A DNA stretch of 64,000 bases from Anaerococcus mediterraneensis. GTDB taxonomy: Bacteria > Bacillota > Clostridia > Tissierellales > Peptoniphilaceae. Shown here piece by piece: positions 7,962 through 16,775 of this stretch. The stretch covers positions 1,488,001-1,552,000 of the forward strand of contig NZ_LT635772.1 in NCBI RefSeq assembly GCF_900128415.1, written 5' to 3'. The stretch's first letter is position 1; each line of letters starts with the position of its first letter. A program made the position numbers and the translations under genes. The notes below the pieces were generated by a model that saw only the letters and a list, made by a program, of their open reading frames with translations, had not been told where the DNA came from and ran no database searches.

Positions 7962-9212
7962 TTAGTCTTCGTTGTATACTACAGTTTTTCTATTATAAAA
8001 TACATCCCTATCTAGATTGTCTAGTTTTGATGATACTAAAACTCCTATAAGTACGTCAACATCAACGTTCATTATAGTTCTAAACATACCTGCAAACCAA
8101 TCTATTCCAATAAGGATTGACAAACTTTCTAATGGCAATCCTAGAGATTGTGCAAGGAAAGTATAAACAATAACTGATCCACCTGGTACAGATATTGTTC
8201 CCAGGCACATTAGGGTTGATAATACAATTGCCATAACAATCTGATATGGGCTTAGACTTATACCACTTGCATAAGCCATGAAAAATATGGCTGCAACATA
8301 GCATTGAACGGCTCCTGTTGAGTTCATTGACATAGTTATTGGGCCTGTGAAGTCTACAACCTTACGATCTATACCAAATTTCTCATATGAATCTTTCATC
8401 TTTGTTGGCAAGCATACCGCACCTGATGTTGTAGTAAGTGCCATGATTGACATATTCGCAAGTTTTTTTGGTATCATTAGTGGATTAACCTTAGCTATAG
8501 CTCCAGATAATGGAATATAAATTAAAAATTGGATTAGATCCCCAATTAAGAGCAATCCTAAAAACTTAACCATTGGACCAATAACAGAAAAACCTACGCT
8601 ACCAGCTACGTCAGCAAGTAGAGCAAAAATGCCAAGAGGTGCAATTTTCATAACCATACCAATAATATTTGTAATTATTGTATTTACCGCTTTTATTAAA
8701 TCTATAACTGCGGTGTTCTTGCTAACTTTTGTATATGTTCCCAAACCTATACCAAACATTATAGAAAATACTATACAAGGTACCATTGCACCCTCAGCCA
8801 TGGATTTGAAAATGTTTGTTGGTATAAAATTGACCAAGGTTTCTGTAAGCGATGCCTCTCCTATTTCTACCTTATCAATACTAGCTGAGTCTACCAAGTT
8901 GATTCCATAACCAGGTTTTATAATAAGTGATAAGGCAACACCTAACAAGGCTGATGCTATGGTAAAGATCAAAATCCACTTAAAAGTATGAACCCCCATC
9001 TTGCCTAGTTGGTCCATATCCTCTCCACCAACAGCAGCTATTATTGATGACATTACTAATACAACAACTGTCATCTGGATTAATCTTAAAAATATATCAC
9101 CAATAAATTTAAGATTGCTAGCCCAAGGTCCTACTAGAGCACCGAAAACGATTCCTCCAATAGTAGCAACAAGGACCTGGGTAGTTAAAGGTATATTTTT
9201 TAATTTATTCAT
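7962..9212 (-). CDS. Dicarboxylate/amino acid:cation symporter (DAACS family)
   Basis: The start is ATG 9212 (MNKLKNIPL). The in-frame ATG at 9227 overlaps the AAAGGAG ribosome site and is unlikely. The 416-residue protein has about eight membrane segments. The C-terminal half carries the DAACS re-entrant-loop signatures TTTSGAVCLPTKM and SMNSTGAVQCYV, the latter being the cation/substrate site, plus GGSVIVYTFLAQ. Members exchange glutamate, aspartate or C4-dicarboxylates with Na+ or H+. Its own promoter has the same hexamers and spacing as the allC promoter next to it, which suggests joint control. Uptake or release of an anion such as oxamate, oxalurate or a dicarboxylate is conceivable. 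The substrate is not determinable here. Confidence 0.85.
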   Translation of the reverse strand: MNKLKNIPLTTQVLVATIGGIVFGALVGPWASNLKFIGDIFLRLIQMTVVVLVMSSIIAAVGGEDMDQLGKMGVHTFKWILIFTIASALLGVALSLIIKPGYGINLVDSASIDKVEIGEASLTETLVNFIPTNIFKSMAEGAMVPCIVFSIMFGIGLGTYTKVSKNTAVIDLIKAVNTIITNIIGMVMKIAPLGIFALLADVAGSVGFSVIGPMVKFLGLLLIGDLIQFLIYIPLSGAIAKVNPLMIPKKLANMSIMALTTTSGAVCLPTKMKDSYEKFGIDRKVVDFTGPITMSMNSTGAVQCYVAAIFFMAYASGISLSPYQIVMAIVLSTLMCLGTISVPGGSVIVYTFLAQSLGLPLESLSILIGIDWFAGMFRTIMNVDVDVLIGVLVSSKLDNLDRDVFYNRKTVVYNED

Positions 9213-9243
9213 CATAACTCCTTTCATATATCCTATATTTGCA

Positions 9244-9272
9244 ATTTTATTATATTATTGAAAATTTGTCAA
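9244..9272 (-). promoter_or_regulatory. Promoter of the DAACS symporter gene
   Basis: On the minus strand TTGACA (9272-9267), 17 bases, TAAAAT (9249-9244). GG precedes the -35 box as at allC, and the motif TTGTCAACC is shared by both. Confidence 0.7.
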
Positions 9273-9333
9273 CCTGATTTTAATATTTTACATTTCATAT
9301 AAAATTAATAGTATAATATCTATGGAGATTGTT

Positions 9334-10188
9334 ATGAAAATACTATTTGCAGGCGATTTTGCAATTGATATACTAAAAAATAATAAAAAGTTTTTTCTAC
9401 ACAGCCAAAATTCTAAGGCTATATATATAAAAAATAATGAAAATATTATATCTTTACAAGGAGAAAATACTGAGCTAGGACCTATTTCCTTAATAATAGA
9501 AGATTTTTCAGTTTTTTCTAATATCTTAAATAAGGATCAAGTTTTTATAGTTAAAGAAGACTGCCTTTATATGTATAATAGTCCCCACATATTTTCTTTT
9601 AAAGATAGCAAAATCTACAGATCAACCCTTGTGGAAAATAAGGATAGGAAACTATTAGCCAAGGTCTTAAAAGAGTCGAAAAATTTGCTTATGCATAAGA
9701 AAACAGGAGGGCTCAACCAAGTTTTTTTTGATAGTGTCAATACTAATTCATTTATTATAGATTATCTTTTGAAAGGTATAAATGATATTTATAACCAAAG
9801 CTTAATTGATGAAAAAAACATTTTAAATCTATCTAATTTTATAGGAGTTGGGATTGGGCTTACCCCATCTTTCGATGATTTTTTATGTGGTTTTCTATCT
9901 GCCGGATATTTTTTTGGTGCTTTGAATATTGATAATTTAATAGAATTGATTGAAAAAAATCTAGATAAAACGAATGAAATTAGCAGATTTTTTATAAAAT
10001 TAGCTATAGATAAAAAATTTTCTAAAGCCATAATTGATTTTTATACTTATATATTAGACGAGAATATAGATTTTTCAAATATTAGAGATCAGTTTTATAA
10101 TATAGGATCATCCTCAGGCCTAGACTCCTTATTTGGCATCTATTTTTATTGCAAGTTATGTCAACGAATTATTGAAAAATATAATTAA
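9334..10188 (+). CDS. DUF2877 protein, AllH-type carbamoyltransferase subunit
   Basis: The 284-residue protein carries the DUF2877 hallmark GVGIGLTPSFDDFLCGFLSA near residue 174. DUF2877 proteins (E. coli YlbF) have been assigned as AllH, a partner of FdrA (AllF) and AllG in oxamate carbamoyltransferase. I choose ATG 9334 because GGAG at 9324-9327 sits six bases before it, whereas the in-frame ATG at 9322 overlaps that site. Unlike the enterobacterial order, it is separated from fdrA and divergent from the symporter. A TATAAT at 9312-9317 is so close that the transcript would start almost at the ribosome site. The rest of the protein, apart from the motif region, is Lys- and Ile-rich and poorly recognisable. 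Confidence 0.75.
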   Translation: MKILFAGDFAIDILKNNKKFFLHSQNSKAIYIKNNENIISLQGENTELGPISLIIEDFSVFSNILNKDQVFIVKEDCLYMYNSPHIFSFKDSKIYRSTLVENKDRKLLAKVLKESKNLLMHKKTGGLNQVFFDSVNTNSFIIDYLLKGINDIYNQSLIDEKNILNLSNFIGVGIGLTPSFDDFLCGFLSAGYFFGALNIDNLIELIEKNLDKTNEISRFFIKLAIDKKFSKAIIDFYTYILDENIDFSNIRDQFYNIGSSSGLDSLFGIYFYCKLCQRIIEKYN

Positions 10189-10226
10189 TTAATATAATAA
10201 GACAATATTTCTATTGAATATAAATA

Positions 10227-10263
10227 AAAACCCCTCAATCCTTTGTGGATTTTTGGGGTTTTG
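10227..10263. terminator. Bidirectional terminator
   Basis: AAAACCCC (10227-10234) pairs with GGGGTTTT (10255-10262), and an inner stem AATCC/GGATT closes the loop; A-runs and T-runs flank it. It separates the DUF2877 gene (+) from the McrBC-linked membrane gene (-). Confidence 0.8.
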
Positions 10264-10287
10264 TTATTTTTATTATATTTTTAAAAA

Positions 10288-11025
10288 TTATTCTACTATT
10301 CTTGATCTTAATTTATTGATCAACATATAGTAATCAGATTTATATCCTTTTCCAGATTTCATATCATTATAAATCTCTTTAACATCACAACTTAATATCT
10401 CTTTTGCTAATTCTTTATCTCTAGGATCAATACCTAATTTCTCTTCATATCCATCGAACAAATCAAAATCTAAACGACTCATAGTCCAGAGGTAATCATA
10501 TATAAGCACATTATAAGCTCCATAAAGCTTATCCATAGCTGTTATATCATGCAAATATGTTCTATTATCAATCCTATCTTTAATATCTTTATATTTTTTA
10601 TATTCTTCCTCTCGCCTTTCGTAATAGCTTTTGTCTGATACTTTTTTTACATACTGTATATATCCATCTGCATTATATATTTGTTCATAGCCTAGTTTTC
10701 TAGCTGCCTCTGATCTTTCCTCAGGGCTAGAATATGGATCCCTTAGTTTTGACATTGTTTCTTTATTTTCTTTATAAGCCGCTAGTCCCATAGGGACACC
10801 CACAGCATAGGTTAAAATCATCGGAATAGTTGTAATTGTTAAAGTTCTTATAAGATCTTCATCTACAATCGCTCTATAGATTATATAATTAAATCCAATC
10901 AATACAAGAGTTGATGGTATTAGTCCCCACAAATTAAGAAGCTCGCAGGTAAATTCACCTAGACCTAGGCACATACATCCCAACATAAATAGTCCAAAAA
11001 TTTTTAATATAAGATTTCCATCCAT
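10288..11025 (-). CDS. Membrane protein of unknown function downstream of mcrC
   Basis: I do not recognise this 245-residue protein. The first ~85 residues form about three hydrophobic segments (MDGNLILKIFGLFMLGCMCL, LWGLIPSTLVLIGFNYIIYR, TLTITTIPMILTYAVGVPMG). The remaining ~160 residues are soluble, highly charged and Tyr-rich (KSYYERREEEYKKYKDIKDR), probably helical. It follows mcrC by 43 bases on the same strand and precedes a terminator, so it is probably the last gene of the restriction operon, though a weak separate promoter cannot be excluded. No catalytic motif is visible. Confidence 0.6.
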   Translation of the reverse strand: MDGNLILKIFGLFMLGCMCLGLGEFTCELLNLWGLIPSTLVLIGFNYIIYRAIVDEDLIRTLTITTIPMILTYAVGVPMGLAAYKENKETMSKLRDPYSSPEERSEAARKLGYEQIYNADGYIQYVKKVSDKSYYERREEEYKKYKDIKDRIDNRTYLHDITAMDKLYGAYNVLIYDYLWTMSRLDFDLFDGYEEKLGIDPRDKELAKEILSCDVKEIYNDMKSGKGYKSDYYMLINKLRSRIVE

Positions 11026-11068
11026 AATTTCTCCTAGTATATAATAATATTAATTATATTTTAGCATA

Positions 11069-12127
11069 TTATCTACCTAAATCAAAATAATCATAAACAA
11101 TCTGGTCTAGGTCCTGTCTAATTTTTAGGAATTTTTGATTTAGGTCTAGGGTTTTAACTTCTATTTGATTACCTGCCATCTGGTAGATTTGATTTGGTTG
11201 GATCTGTTCATCTGTTTTTGCATATAAGAGCATTGCTGAAATTTTCTTTTTTTCTTCCTGGTTATGTATATCCAGGTTTTCTCTAAACTCTGTATTTTTT
11301 ACATAGGTGTAAATCTGATAGAGATTGTTAGACCAGATAGTAGCCCTACCATAATTTTTTTGTGTATTATTTTTATAGTATTTAGCATCTATTATAAGTA
11401 TGTCTTTGTCATGTTCTAGGTATATATCACTAAGCATCCTAGGTAAGAGCATATTATTGCCATCATCTAGCTGCCACTTTATTTCCCTAGCCGCCGTATT
11501 TATGTCTGGAAAATGTTCTTTATAATATTCTAGGATAAAATTTTGGAAAAGATAATAGGTTTTTTGCTCATCAAAAAAACCCATCAGTCTATCATCTCCA
11601 TCTCTTTGTGACTGGATTTTAGATTCTATTATTAGCTTGCAAATACCTATTAGCATGAGATAGTTTTGGTTGTTTCTAGAAAATCTAAAATTCCAATTTA
11701 TGTTTCTAAGATCAATCAAATCCACATCTTTAAAATAAATCAAAAGTCTTCTGATATCCTTCTGCCTAGTTTTTGGTATATTTGTTCTTAGAAGAAGTTC
11801 CATGGTAGATTTTAGGATTTGGTTTAATAAAATATTAGTGGTGAACTCATCGAAGGAGCAATACATCTTGCTTTTATAAAAGCTTTGGGCCTTTATCGAT
11901 GATGCTAGGTCAATTTTACCTTTTATACTAGAGGTCTCTTCATTTAGGAAGATATAATCCTTAGCCAATCCTTTTTTGATTTCCATAGAGACCCCTTTTA
12001 CTAGGATTGCTGATAAAAAGTCTTCTATATTTTCAAAATCTTCACTAGCTAGGTCTTTGTAGGTATCCTTTTTCAAAGATTTATAGGCGTAGGCCAGCAT
12101 ATAATAGATGTTTTCTATTGGGATCAA
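11069..12127 (-). CDS. mcrC: McrC-like nuclease subunit of a type IV restriction system
   Basis: The 352-residue protein begins MIPIENIYYMLAYAYK, the classic McrC start, followed by the DFLSAILVKGV and IKGKIDLASSI segments of the family. Towards residue 230-250 a PD-(D/E)XK nuclease core is visible: MLSDIYLEHDKDILIIDAKYYK, with the catalytic Asp and the D-A-K pair. McrC joins the McrB NTPase ring to cut DNA carrying modified cytosines. It overlaps the mcrB stop by 4 bases (12124-12127), so translation is coupled. The end of the protein is typical in length, with no truncation. Confidence 0.87.
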   Translation of the reverse strand: MIPIENIYYMLAYAYKSLKKDTYKDLASEDFENIEDFLSAILVKGVSMEIKKGLAKDYIFLNEETSSIKGKIDLASSIKAQSFYKSKMYCSFDEFTTNILLNQILKSTMELLLRTNIPKTRQKDIRRLLIYFKDVDLIDLRNINWNFRFSRNNQNYLMLIGICKLIIESKIQSQRDGDDRLMGFFDEQKTYYLFQNFILEYYKEHFPDINTAAREIKWQLDDGNNMLLPRMLSDIYLEHDKDILIIDAKYYKNNTQKNYGRATIWSNNLYQIYTYVKNTEFRENLDIHNQEEKKKISAMLLYAKTDEQIQPNQIYQMAGNQIEVKTLDLNQKFLKIRQDLDQIVYDYFDLGR

Positions 12128-14616
12128 GATATGGCTCCTACTAGCTCATCAGCCCAATAGCTTGCCTTGGACTGATCATCAAACCAATATTCTTTTATAA
12201 GTGGTATAAGCTCGTAATTGACTATCAGTGACAAGCTATCTTTATTTATACTCTCATTTTCAAACTTACAAAAATATGAATGCCCAATTGTAAAACCAGG
12301 ACCCAATGATGGATCTTTCTCTATTTCTTTGTTTAATTCTTTGACACAGGATATGAGTTTATCAAAAGGCATGCTTTCCAAACTTTTTTGATAAGCTTTA
12401 AATCCCTCTGACTGAAAACCTGGTTTTATATCAAAAAATGCAAATCTCCTACGCAAGGCATAATCAAGCATTGCCAAAGACCTATCAGCAGTGTTCATCA
12501 TTCCAATGATATAGACATTTTCTGGTACATTAAATTTCTCACCACTATAAAGGAGCTCTATCTCCGCCCCTCTTTTATCGTCTTCTATAAGCATAAATAT
12601 TTCACCAAAGATTTTGCTCAAATTCCCCCTGTTGATTTCATCTATTATGAAAAAATAGTCATTGTCACTATCGATCTCTGCTTTTTTGCAAAAATTGTAA
12701 AAGCTACCTTTTTCAAGTACAAATTCATTTTTATTTGGCCTATAGCCCATGATAAAGTCTTCATAAGAATATGACTGGTGGAATTGGACCATAGCCACCC
12801 TATTGGAGTCTTTGCGTCCCATCATAGAGTAGGCGAGTCTTTTTGATATAAAGGTCTTGCCAACACCTGGCGAACCCTGGAGGATTATATTTTTCTTGTA
12901 CTTTATAATCTCTCTTAGCTTTTTATAGTCTTCTTTGCTTATAAAAACATCTTTTAGAAAATCGTCTTCTGTATAATCTGGATAGTTTAGCTGTTTATTT
13001 TCAGTTTCTTCTAAGTCTACTCCAGAGATTACTGAATTTATTTCTTCTACTAAATGATCAAAAGAGCTTATATCAGTCAAGGTTTTCTGAGCCAAATTTG
13101 CTTTGATTGTCCAAGATCCCTTGTCGGTCCACTCAACTTCCCTGATATTTTTAAAATTATTTTCTATACTAGGATCAAAGATATAATCAGAAGTAACTAT
13201 TCCCTTACCTATAATTTCATTTTCACCTTTTTTCGCAAAAACAACATCGCCCACCTTCATCTCATGGACAAATTGCCAAGTTGCATGGCCAGAATTCATA
13301 AAAGATGAGTTTTCGTCATAAGCTTTTCTCATAGCATCTTTCATCTCATCCTTGCTAGCAAATTCTGATAGGTCCCCTATCATGCCCCAACCTATAGCCA
13401 TGATTCCTTTTTTATAGAATTCATCCCAGTATATGGCATTTTCTCCTGGGGAATATGTCCAATATCTTTTAAGGTCGATATTTTCATCACCCATGGTGTC
13501 AATTTTTTTATCACGATTTCTAGATGCCTGCCTTATTTCATCAATGAGATCTTCATCTAATTCTACACTTTTCCCATAGTCAGTTAGGGTCCAAATACCT
13601 TTTATATTTCCATCTATAATCCCTGCTTTGACCAGGTCGAGCCTTGCAAAGGCTGTATCGTTTTGGAATTTATTTATTTTGCTCTTGCCTCTTACTTTTT
13701 CTAAATATTCATCAGATAGATTTTCATTTTCTATTATTTTCTCCCTAGCTTCGGCTGGTCTTGCCCTATATCCTAGGTCTCTAAGGGCTCTTATGAGAGG
13801 CAAATACCAACGCAATTGGTTTGATAGAGACTTTCTCTTTGTATACTTTATTGGTAAATCTTCGTTCACTTTTTTAGCCTGGTTTACTTCCTCTGATACA
13901 AGCCAAGCCCTGTAAGACAAGTCAACTAGCGAACCATAATCATTTTCTTCTGATTCTATGGCCTTTTTTGCTAAGTCATTGATTTCTAAATATTTACTCC
14001 CACTTGGTAGCTCATATTTTAGGTCTTTGATCAAATCTAGAAATTCATCTTCAAAACTTCCATCATATTCTATAAACCAACGGTTTCTTGAATCCAAATT
14101 TATAAAACTATATGGTCTGATCCAATATAGGCCCATGGTTATATTCCACTTTATCCCCCATTGGTCTCTAACAGTGTCAAAAGCAGATATAAAATCTTCC
14201 CTATTTTCTTTTGTATCGTGATCAGCAAAATCCAATACTTTTTCAAACAAAATCCAAAGATTTTCTATATCTGAATCAGTCCTCTGATCTTTAAAGGCAT
14301 AGAAAGTTGCTCTTAGGTTATTGAGTACTGGGATACCTTCAAAACTTTCTGGAAGAGCTGAGTTCATCTCAAATTCTTTGCCTAAGGCTTCTATAATGTT
14401 TTTTCTATTTTTTTCACTAATCTGCTTATTAAATAAGCCAAATACAGAAAAAGGATCAATGTCATCTGGCATTCCGTCTTTTTCTAAGGTCGGAACTATC
14501 ATCCCTATGTCCCCATAGGCCTTATAAATTTTTCTAATTAGTTCTGTCCTATTGTCCTTATATTCCAAAAGTTTATCAGCAAAGCTCGTGTAAAATCCTA
14601 TCCACTTATAAGTCAT
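12124..14616 (-). CDS. mcrB: McrB-like AAA+ NTPase with additional DNA-reading domains
   Basis: The 830-residue protein is much longer than E. coli McrB. Four parts can be told apart. Residues 1-240 form an unrecognised helical domain (starts MTYKWIGFYTSFADKLLEYK). Residues ~255-360 resemble the winged-helix N-domain of Mrr (LSNQLRWYLPLIRALRDLGY to GIWTLTDYGKSVELDEDL). Residues ~380-480 look like an EVE/PUA-type modified-base pocket (RYWTYSPGENAIYWDEFYKK, WQFVHEMKVGDVVFAKKGEN). Residues ~555-825 are the AAA+ motor, with Walker A GSPGVGKT at ~579, Walker B FFIIDEINRG at ~655 and the McrB signature MMNTADRSLAMLDYALRRRF at ~705. The upstream modules presumably choose which modified DNA is attacked. 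It is the first gene of the operon and overlaps mcrC by 4 bases. Confidence 0.87.
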   Translation of the reverse strand: MTYKWIGFYTSFADKLLEYKDNRTELIRKIYKAYGDIGMIVPTLEKDGMPDDIDPFSVFGLFNKQISEKNRKNIIEALGKEFEMNSALPESFEGIPVLNNLRATFYAFKDQRTDSDIENLWILFEKVLDFADHDTKENREDFISAFDTVRDQWGIKWNITMGLYWIRPYSFINLDSRNRWFIEYDGSFEDEFLDLIKDLKYELPSGSKYLEINDLAKKAIESEENDYGSLVDLSYRAWLVSEEVNQAKKVNEDLPIKYTKRKSLSNQLRWYLPLIRALRDLGYRARPAEAREKIIENENLSDEYLEKVRGKSKINKFQNDTAFARLDLVKAGIIDGNIKGIWTLTDYGKSVELDEDLIDEIRQASRNRDKKIDTMGDENIDLKRYWTYSPGENAIYWDEFYKKGIMAIGWGMIGDLSEFASKDEMKDAMRKAYDENSSFMNSGHATWQFVHEMKVGDVVFAKKGENEIIGKGIVTSDYIFDPSIENNFKNIREVEWTDKGSWTIKANLAQKTLTDISSFDHLVEEINSVISGVDLEETENKQLNYPDYTEDDFLKDVFISKEDYKKLREIIKYKKNIILQGSPGVGKTFISKRLAYSMMGRKDSNRVAMVQFHQSYSYEDFIMGYRPNKNEFVLEKGSFYNFCKKAEIDSDNDYFFIIDEINRGNLSKIFGEIFMLIEDDKRGAEIELLYSGEKFNVPENVYIIGMMNTADRSLAMLDYALRRRFAFFDIKPGFQSEGFKAYQKSLESMPFDKLISCVKELNKEIEKDPSLGPGFTIGHSYFCKFENESINKDSLSLIVNYELIPLIKEYWFDDQSKASYWADELVGAIS

Positions 14617-14679
14617 CTTTACCTCCCAATATCAAAATCTTATTTTCCCCCATATATTATTATATTATAAATCAAAATA

Positions 14680-15522
14680 CTAGCTAAATAATAAATAAGA
14701 TATTGCAAAGGCGCTTGGACCAGCATGGCATCCCAGAACTGATGTGATAGGTCCCTCCAAGTATTTTTCTGCTTGGTTAATATAATCTTTAAGTTTTTCT
14801 TTTATATCCTCAATTTCTTCTTCCGCCTTGGCATATGAAATCGCTAGGTAATAATTTCCATGGCCCTCTAAATCATTTTTTATTTTATCTATCAAAAAGT
14901 TCACCGCTCTTTTTTTGCCCACTATAGACTTATAATTTTTTATAGTACCTTGATCATCCATAGTTAGGATAGGATTAATCTTTAGACTATTACCAATTAG
15001 TCCTTTTGCTGTGCTGATTCGCCCACCTCTTATCAGATATTTTAGATCACTTACGCTTGCAAAAAGCTTCACATCTTTTTTCTTGGCTTCTATTTTTTCT
15101 ACTATTTCATCAATTGACAGTCCCTTTTTTATCAAGCTATGGCTATACATGACTAGGAGACCTTCGCCAATTGTTACATTCCTACTGCCAATAATTTCAT
15201 AATCTATATCTTGGCTCTCTAGGGCGAGTCTCATAGAGTTATAGGTACCTGATAAGGCTTGTGATATAGAAATGGCTAGGATTTTTGTATAAGAAAGTTT
15301 TTTTATCATCTTTATTTTTTCTTTAAAATCATCTATTGATGGTGCTGATGTGAATGGCTTTTCTAGGTCTATCCTATCATAAAGCTCTCTAGGTCTTATC
15401 TCTGATAAATCTTTTTTGGATTCATTTTCAAAATTTACGTATAAGGGTACCACAAAAATCCCCTCACCTATATCCTCCTTTAGATTACTAGCTGAATCTG
15501 TTAAAATCGCTATTTTATCCAT
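14680..15522 (-). CDS. DegV family fatty-acid-binding protein
   Basis: The 280-residue protein has the DegV pattern: an N-terminal ILTDSASNL, IFVVPLYVNFENE, TSAPSIDDF, the central SQALSGTYNSMRLA and the C-terminal GCHAGPSAFAISYLL. Family members bind a fatty acid in a two-domain pocket, and FakB relatives present fatty acids to a FakA kinase. No FakA gene is present in the window. The start overlaps the end of the DUF1836 gene by 8 bases, so the pair is translationally coupled and probably answers to the operator in front of that gene. Confidence 0.88.
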   Translation of the reverse strand: MDKIAILTDSASNLKEDIGEGIFVVPLYVNFENESKKDLSEIRPRELYDRIDLEKPFTSAPSIDDFKEKIKMIKKLSYTKILAISISQALSGTYNSMRLALESQDIDYEIIGSRNVTIGEGLLVMYSHSLIKKGLSIDEIVEKIEAKKKDVKLFASVSDLKYLIRGGRISTAKGLIGNSLKINPILTMDDQGTIKNYKSIVGKKRAVNFLIDKIKNDLEGHGNYYLAISYAKAEEEIEDIKEKLKDYINQAEKYLEGPITSVLGCHAGPSAFAISYLLFS

Positions 15523-16045
15523 TCATATTCTCCTTGTCGTATAAACCATTTGATTTTAATATTTCCCTAGTTATGGTCTGAAAAGCAAAAGCTTTTACGG
15601 CATAAGTAAGGGATATATTTTCTCTGCTGATACCAAAATCCTTATTTTCTTTTTTATCTACCTCTTCTACGGACTTGATGATATCTTTTAGTGTCTTTTC
15701 TAAAATATCCATAAATTCATTGTAGGCCCTCTCTATGCCCATAATTTTTAGCTGGAGTTTTATGCCTTGACTTATGCTATCAAGATCAATTAGCTCTTTC
15801 AAGATCACAACTACCATCAATGTGCCAATATGGTCCCTATAATATTTTTTCTTTACAGGTTTGGGAATCATTTCATTTTTTACATAATTGTTTATCATGC
15901 TTGAGCTTAGAGAAACCATGTCTGGGAAAAATGAAATTAGATTTTCATTCATGTATGCCAATAATTGTGTAGAATAAAGTCCATAGTCAGGAATATTTTC
16001 CCATTTTATTTTTTCAAATTTTTTTATCTTGTCAAAATTTTTCAT
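15515..16045 (-). CDS. DUF1836 protein, probable MerR-like DNA-binding regulator
   Basis: The 176-residue protein matches the DUF1836 pattern: YSTQLLAYMNENL, then a helix-turn-helix-like stretch with SSSMINNYVKNEMIPKPVKK and YYRDHIGTLMVVVILKELI. These proteins carry a MerR-type winged helix and are often paired with degV genes, as here. A near-consensus promoter and a perfect 8-7-8 palindrome lie upstream (16069-16125), strongly suggesting autoregulation. The ligand is unknown. Residues 130-176 are the C-terminal domain that ends in NGLYDKENMNG. Confidence 0.82.
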   Translation of the reverse strand: MKNFDKIKKFEKIKWENIPDYGLYSTQLLAYMNENLISFFPDMVSLSSSMINNYVKNEMIPKPVKKKYYRDHIGTLMVVVILKELIDLDSISQGIKLQLKIMGIERAYNEFMDILEKTLKDIIKSVEEVDKKENKDFGISRENISLTYAVKAFAFQTITREILKSNGLYDKENMNG

Positions 16046-16068
16046 ATATCTTCTTTCTATAACTATAC

Positions 16069-16091
16069 TATCTAGTTTTAAATACTAGATA
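16069..16091. promoter_or_regulatory. Operator palindrome of the DUF1836-degV operon
   Basis: TATCTAGT (16069-16076) and its exact complement ACTAGATA (16084-16091) are spaced by 7 bases. The site covers the expected transcription start directly after the -10 box. Confidence 0.65.
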
Positions 16092-16096
16092 TATGA

Positions 16097-16125
16097 ATTT
16101 TATTACAATCCTTTAAATTTGTCAA
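16097..16125 (-). promoter_or_regulatory. Promoter of the DUF1836-degV operon
   Basis: Minus strand TTGACA (16125-16120), 17 bases, TAAAAT (16102-16097). Confidence 0.75.
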
Positions 16126-16200
16126 CACGATAAAAAGCTAGGTATAAAAAAATAATGGTTAAAATTCCATAGAAAAATATATATTTAAAAATGCATAAAA

Positions 16201-16226
16201 AAAAAGACTAGAATACCTAGTCTTTT
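16201..16226. terminator. Terminator after the purine phosphoribosyltransferase gene
   Basis: AAAAGACTAG and CTAGTCTTTT form a 10-base stem with a 5-base loop (AATAC); A/T runs on both sides make it bidirectional. Confidence 0.8.
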
Positions 16227-16230
16227 AAAA

Positions 16231-16767
16231 TCAAACTTCAAATACAGGAAGTTTTTCTAAAAATATTATATCATCTCTATCAGCTGCGTCACCTTCTGCT
16301 AAGATCGCAAGTTTTTGCACAACCTTGCCCCCAGCTTTTTCTACCAAATACTCCAAGGCTCTCATAGAATCTCCTGTAGAAATAACATCATCAACCAAGG
16401 CAATTCTCTTGCCCTTGATTTTTTCAACATCCTTAGAGTCCAAACAAAGTTTTTGGATAGCATCTGTTGTTATAGATTTAACCTCTACCTCTATTGGATC
16501 GTGCATATAGGCTTTTTCTGATTTTCTAGCAACTACAAAAGATTTTTCTCCCAAGTTTTTAGCAACTTCGTGGGCTAGGGCAATACCCTTTGCCTCAGCT
16601 GTTAGAATTATATCGCAATCAACTTTTTTGCTAAGTTCTTTACCAGCCAAAGCAGCAAGTTCTGCATCACCTAACAAAACAAAAGAAGCAATCTTTAAAT
16701 TATCAGAGATTTGTATAATTGGCAAATCTCTTTCAACACCACAAACATTTAATTTATAATAGTCCAT
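16231..16767 (-). CDS. Purine phosphoribosyltransferase (adenine/xanthine PRTase-like)
   Basis: The 178-residue type I phosphoribosyltransferase has the PRPP-binding loop RIALVDDVISTGDSMRALE near residue 122 and the pyrophosphate-loop segment ILTAEAKGIALAHEVAK near residue 55. It would convert a free purine base plus PRPP to the nucleotide in the cytoplasm. The ARKSEKAYMHDPIEVEVKS stretch resembles adenine PRTases, but length and partner also fit xanthine PRTase. It follows an NCS2 purine permease by 8 bases, so the two form an uptake-and-capture operon. This operon is separate from the allantoin genes. Confidence 0.83.
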   Translation of the reverse strand: MDYYKLNVCGVERDLPIIQISDNLKIASFVLLGDAELAALAGKELSKKVDCDIILTAEAKGIALAHEVAKNLGEKSFVVARKSEKAYMHDPIEVEVKSITTDAIQKLCLDSKDVEKIKGKRIALVDDVISTGDSMRALEYLVEKAGGKVVQKLAILAEGDAADRDDIIFLEKLPVFEV

Positions 16768-16775
16768 ATATTCTC

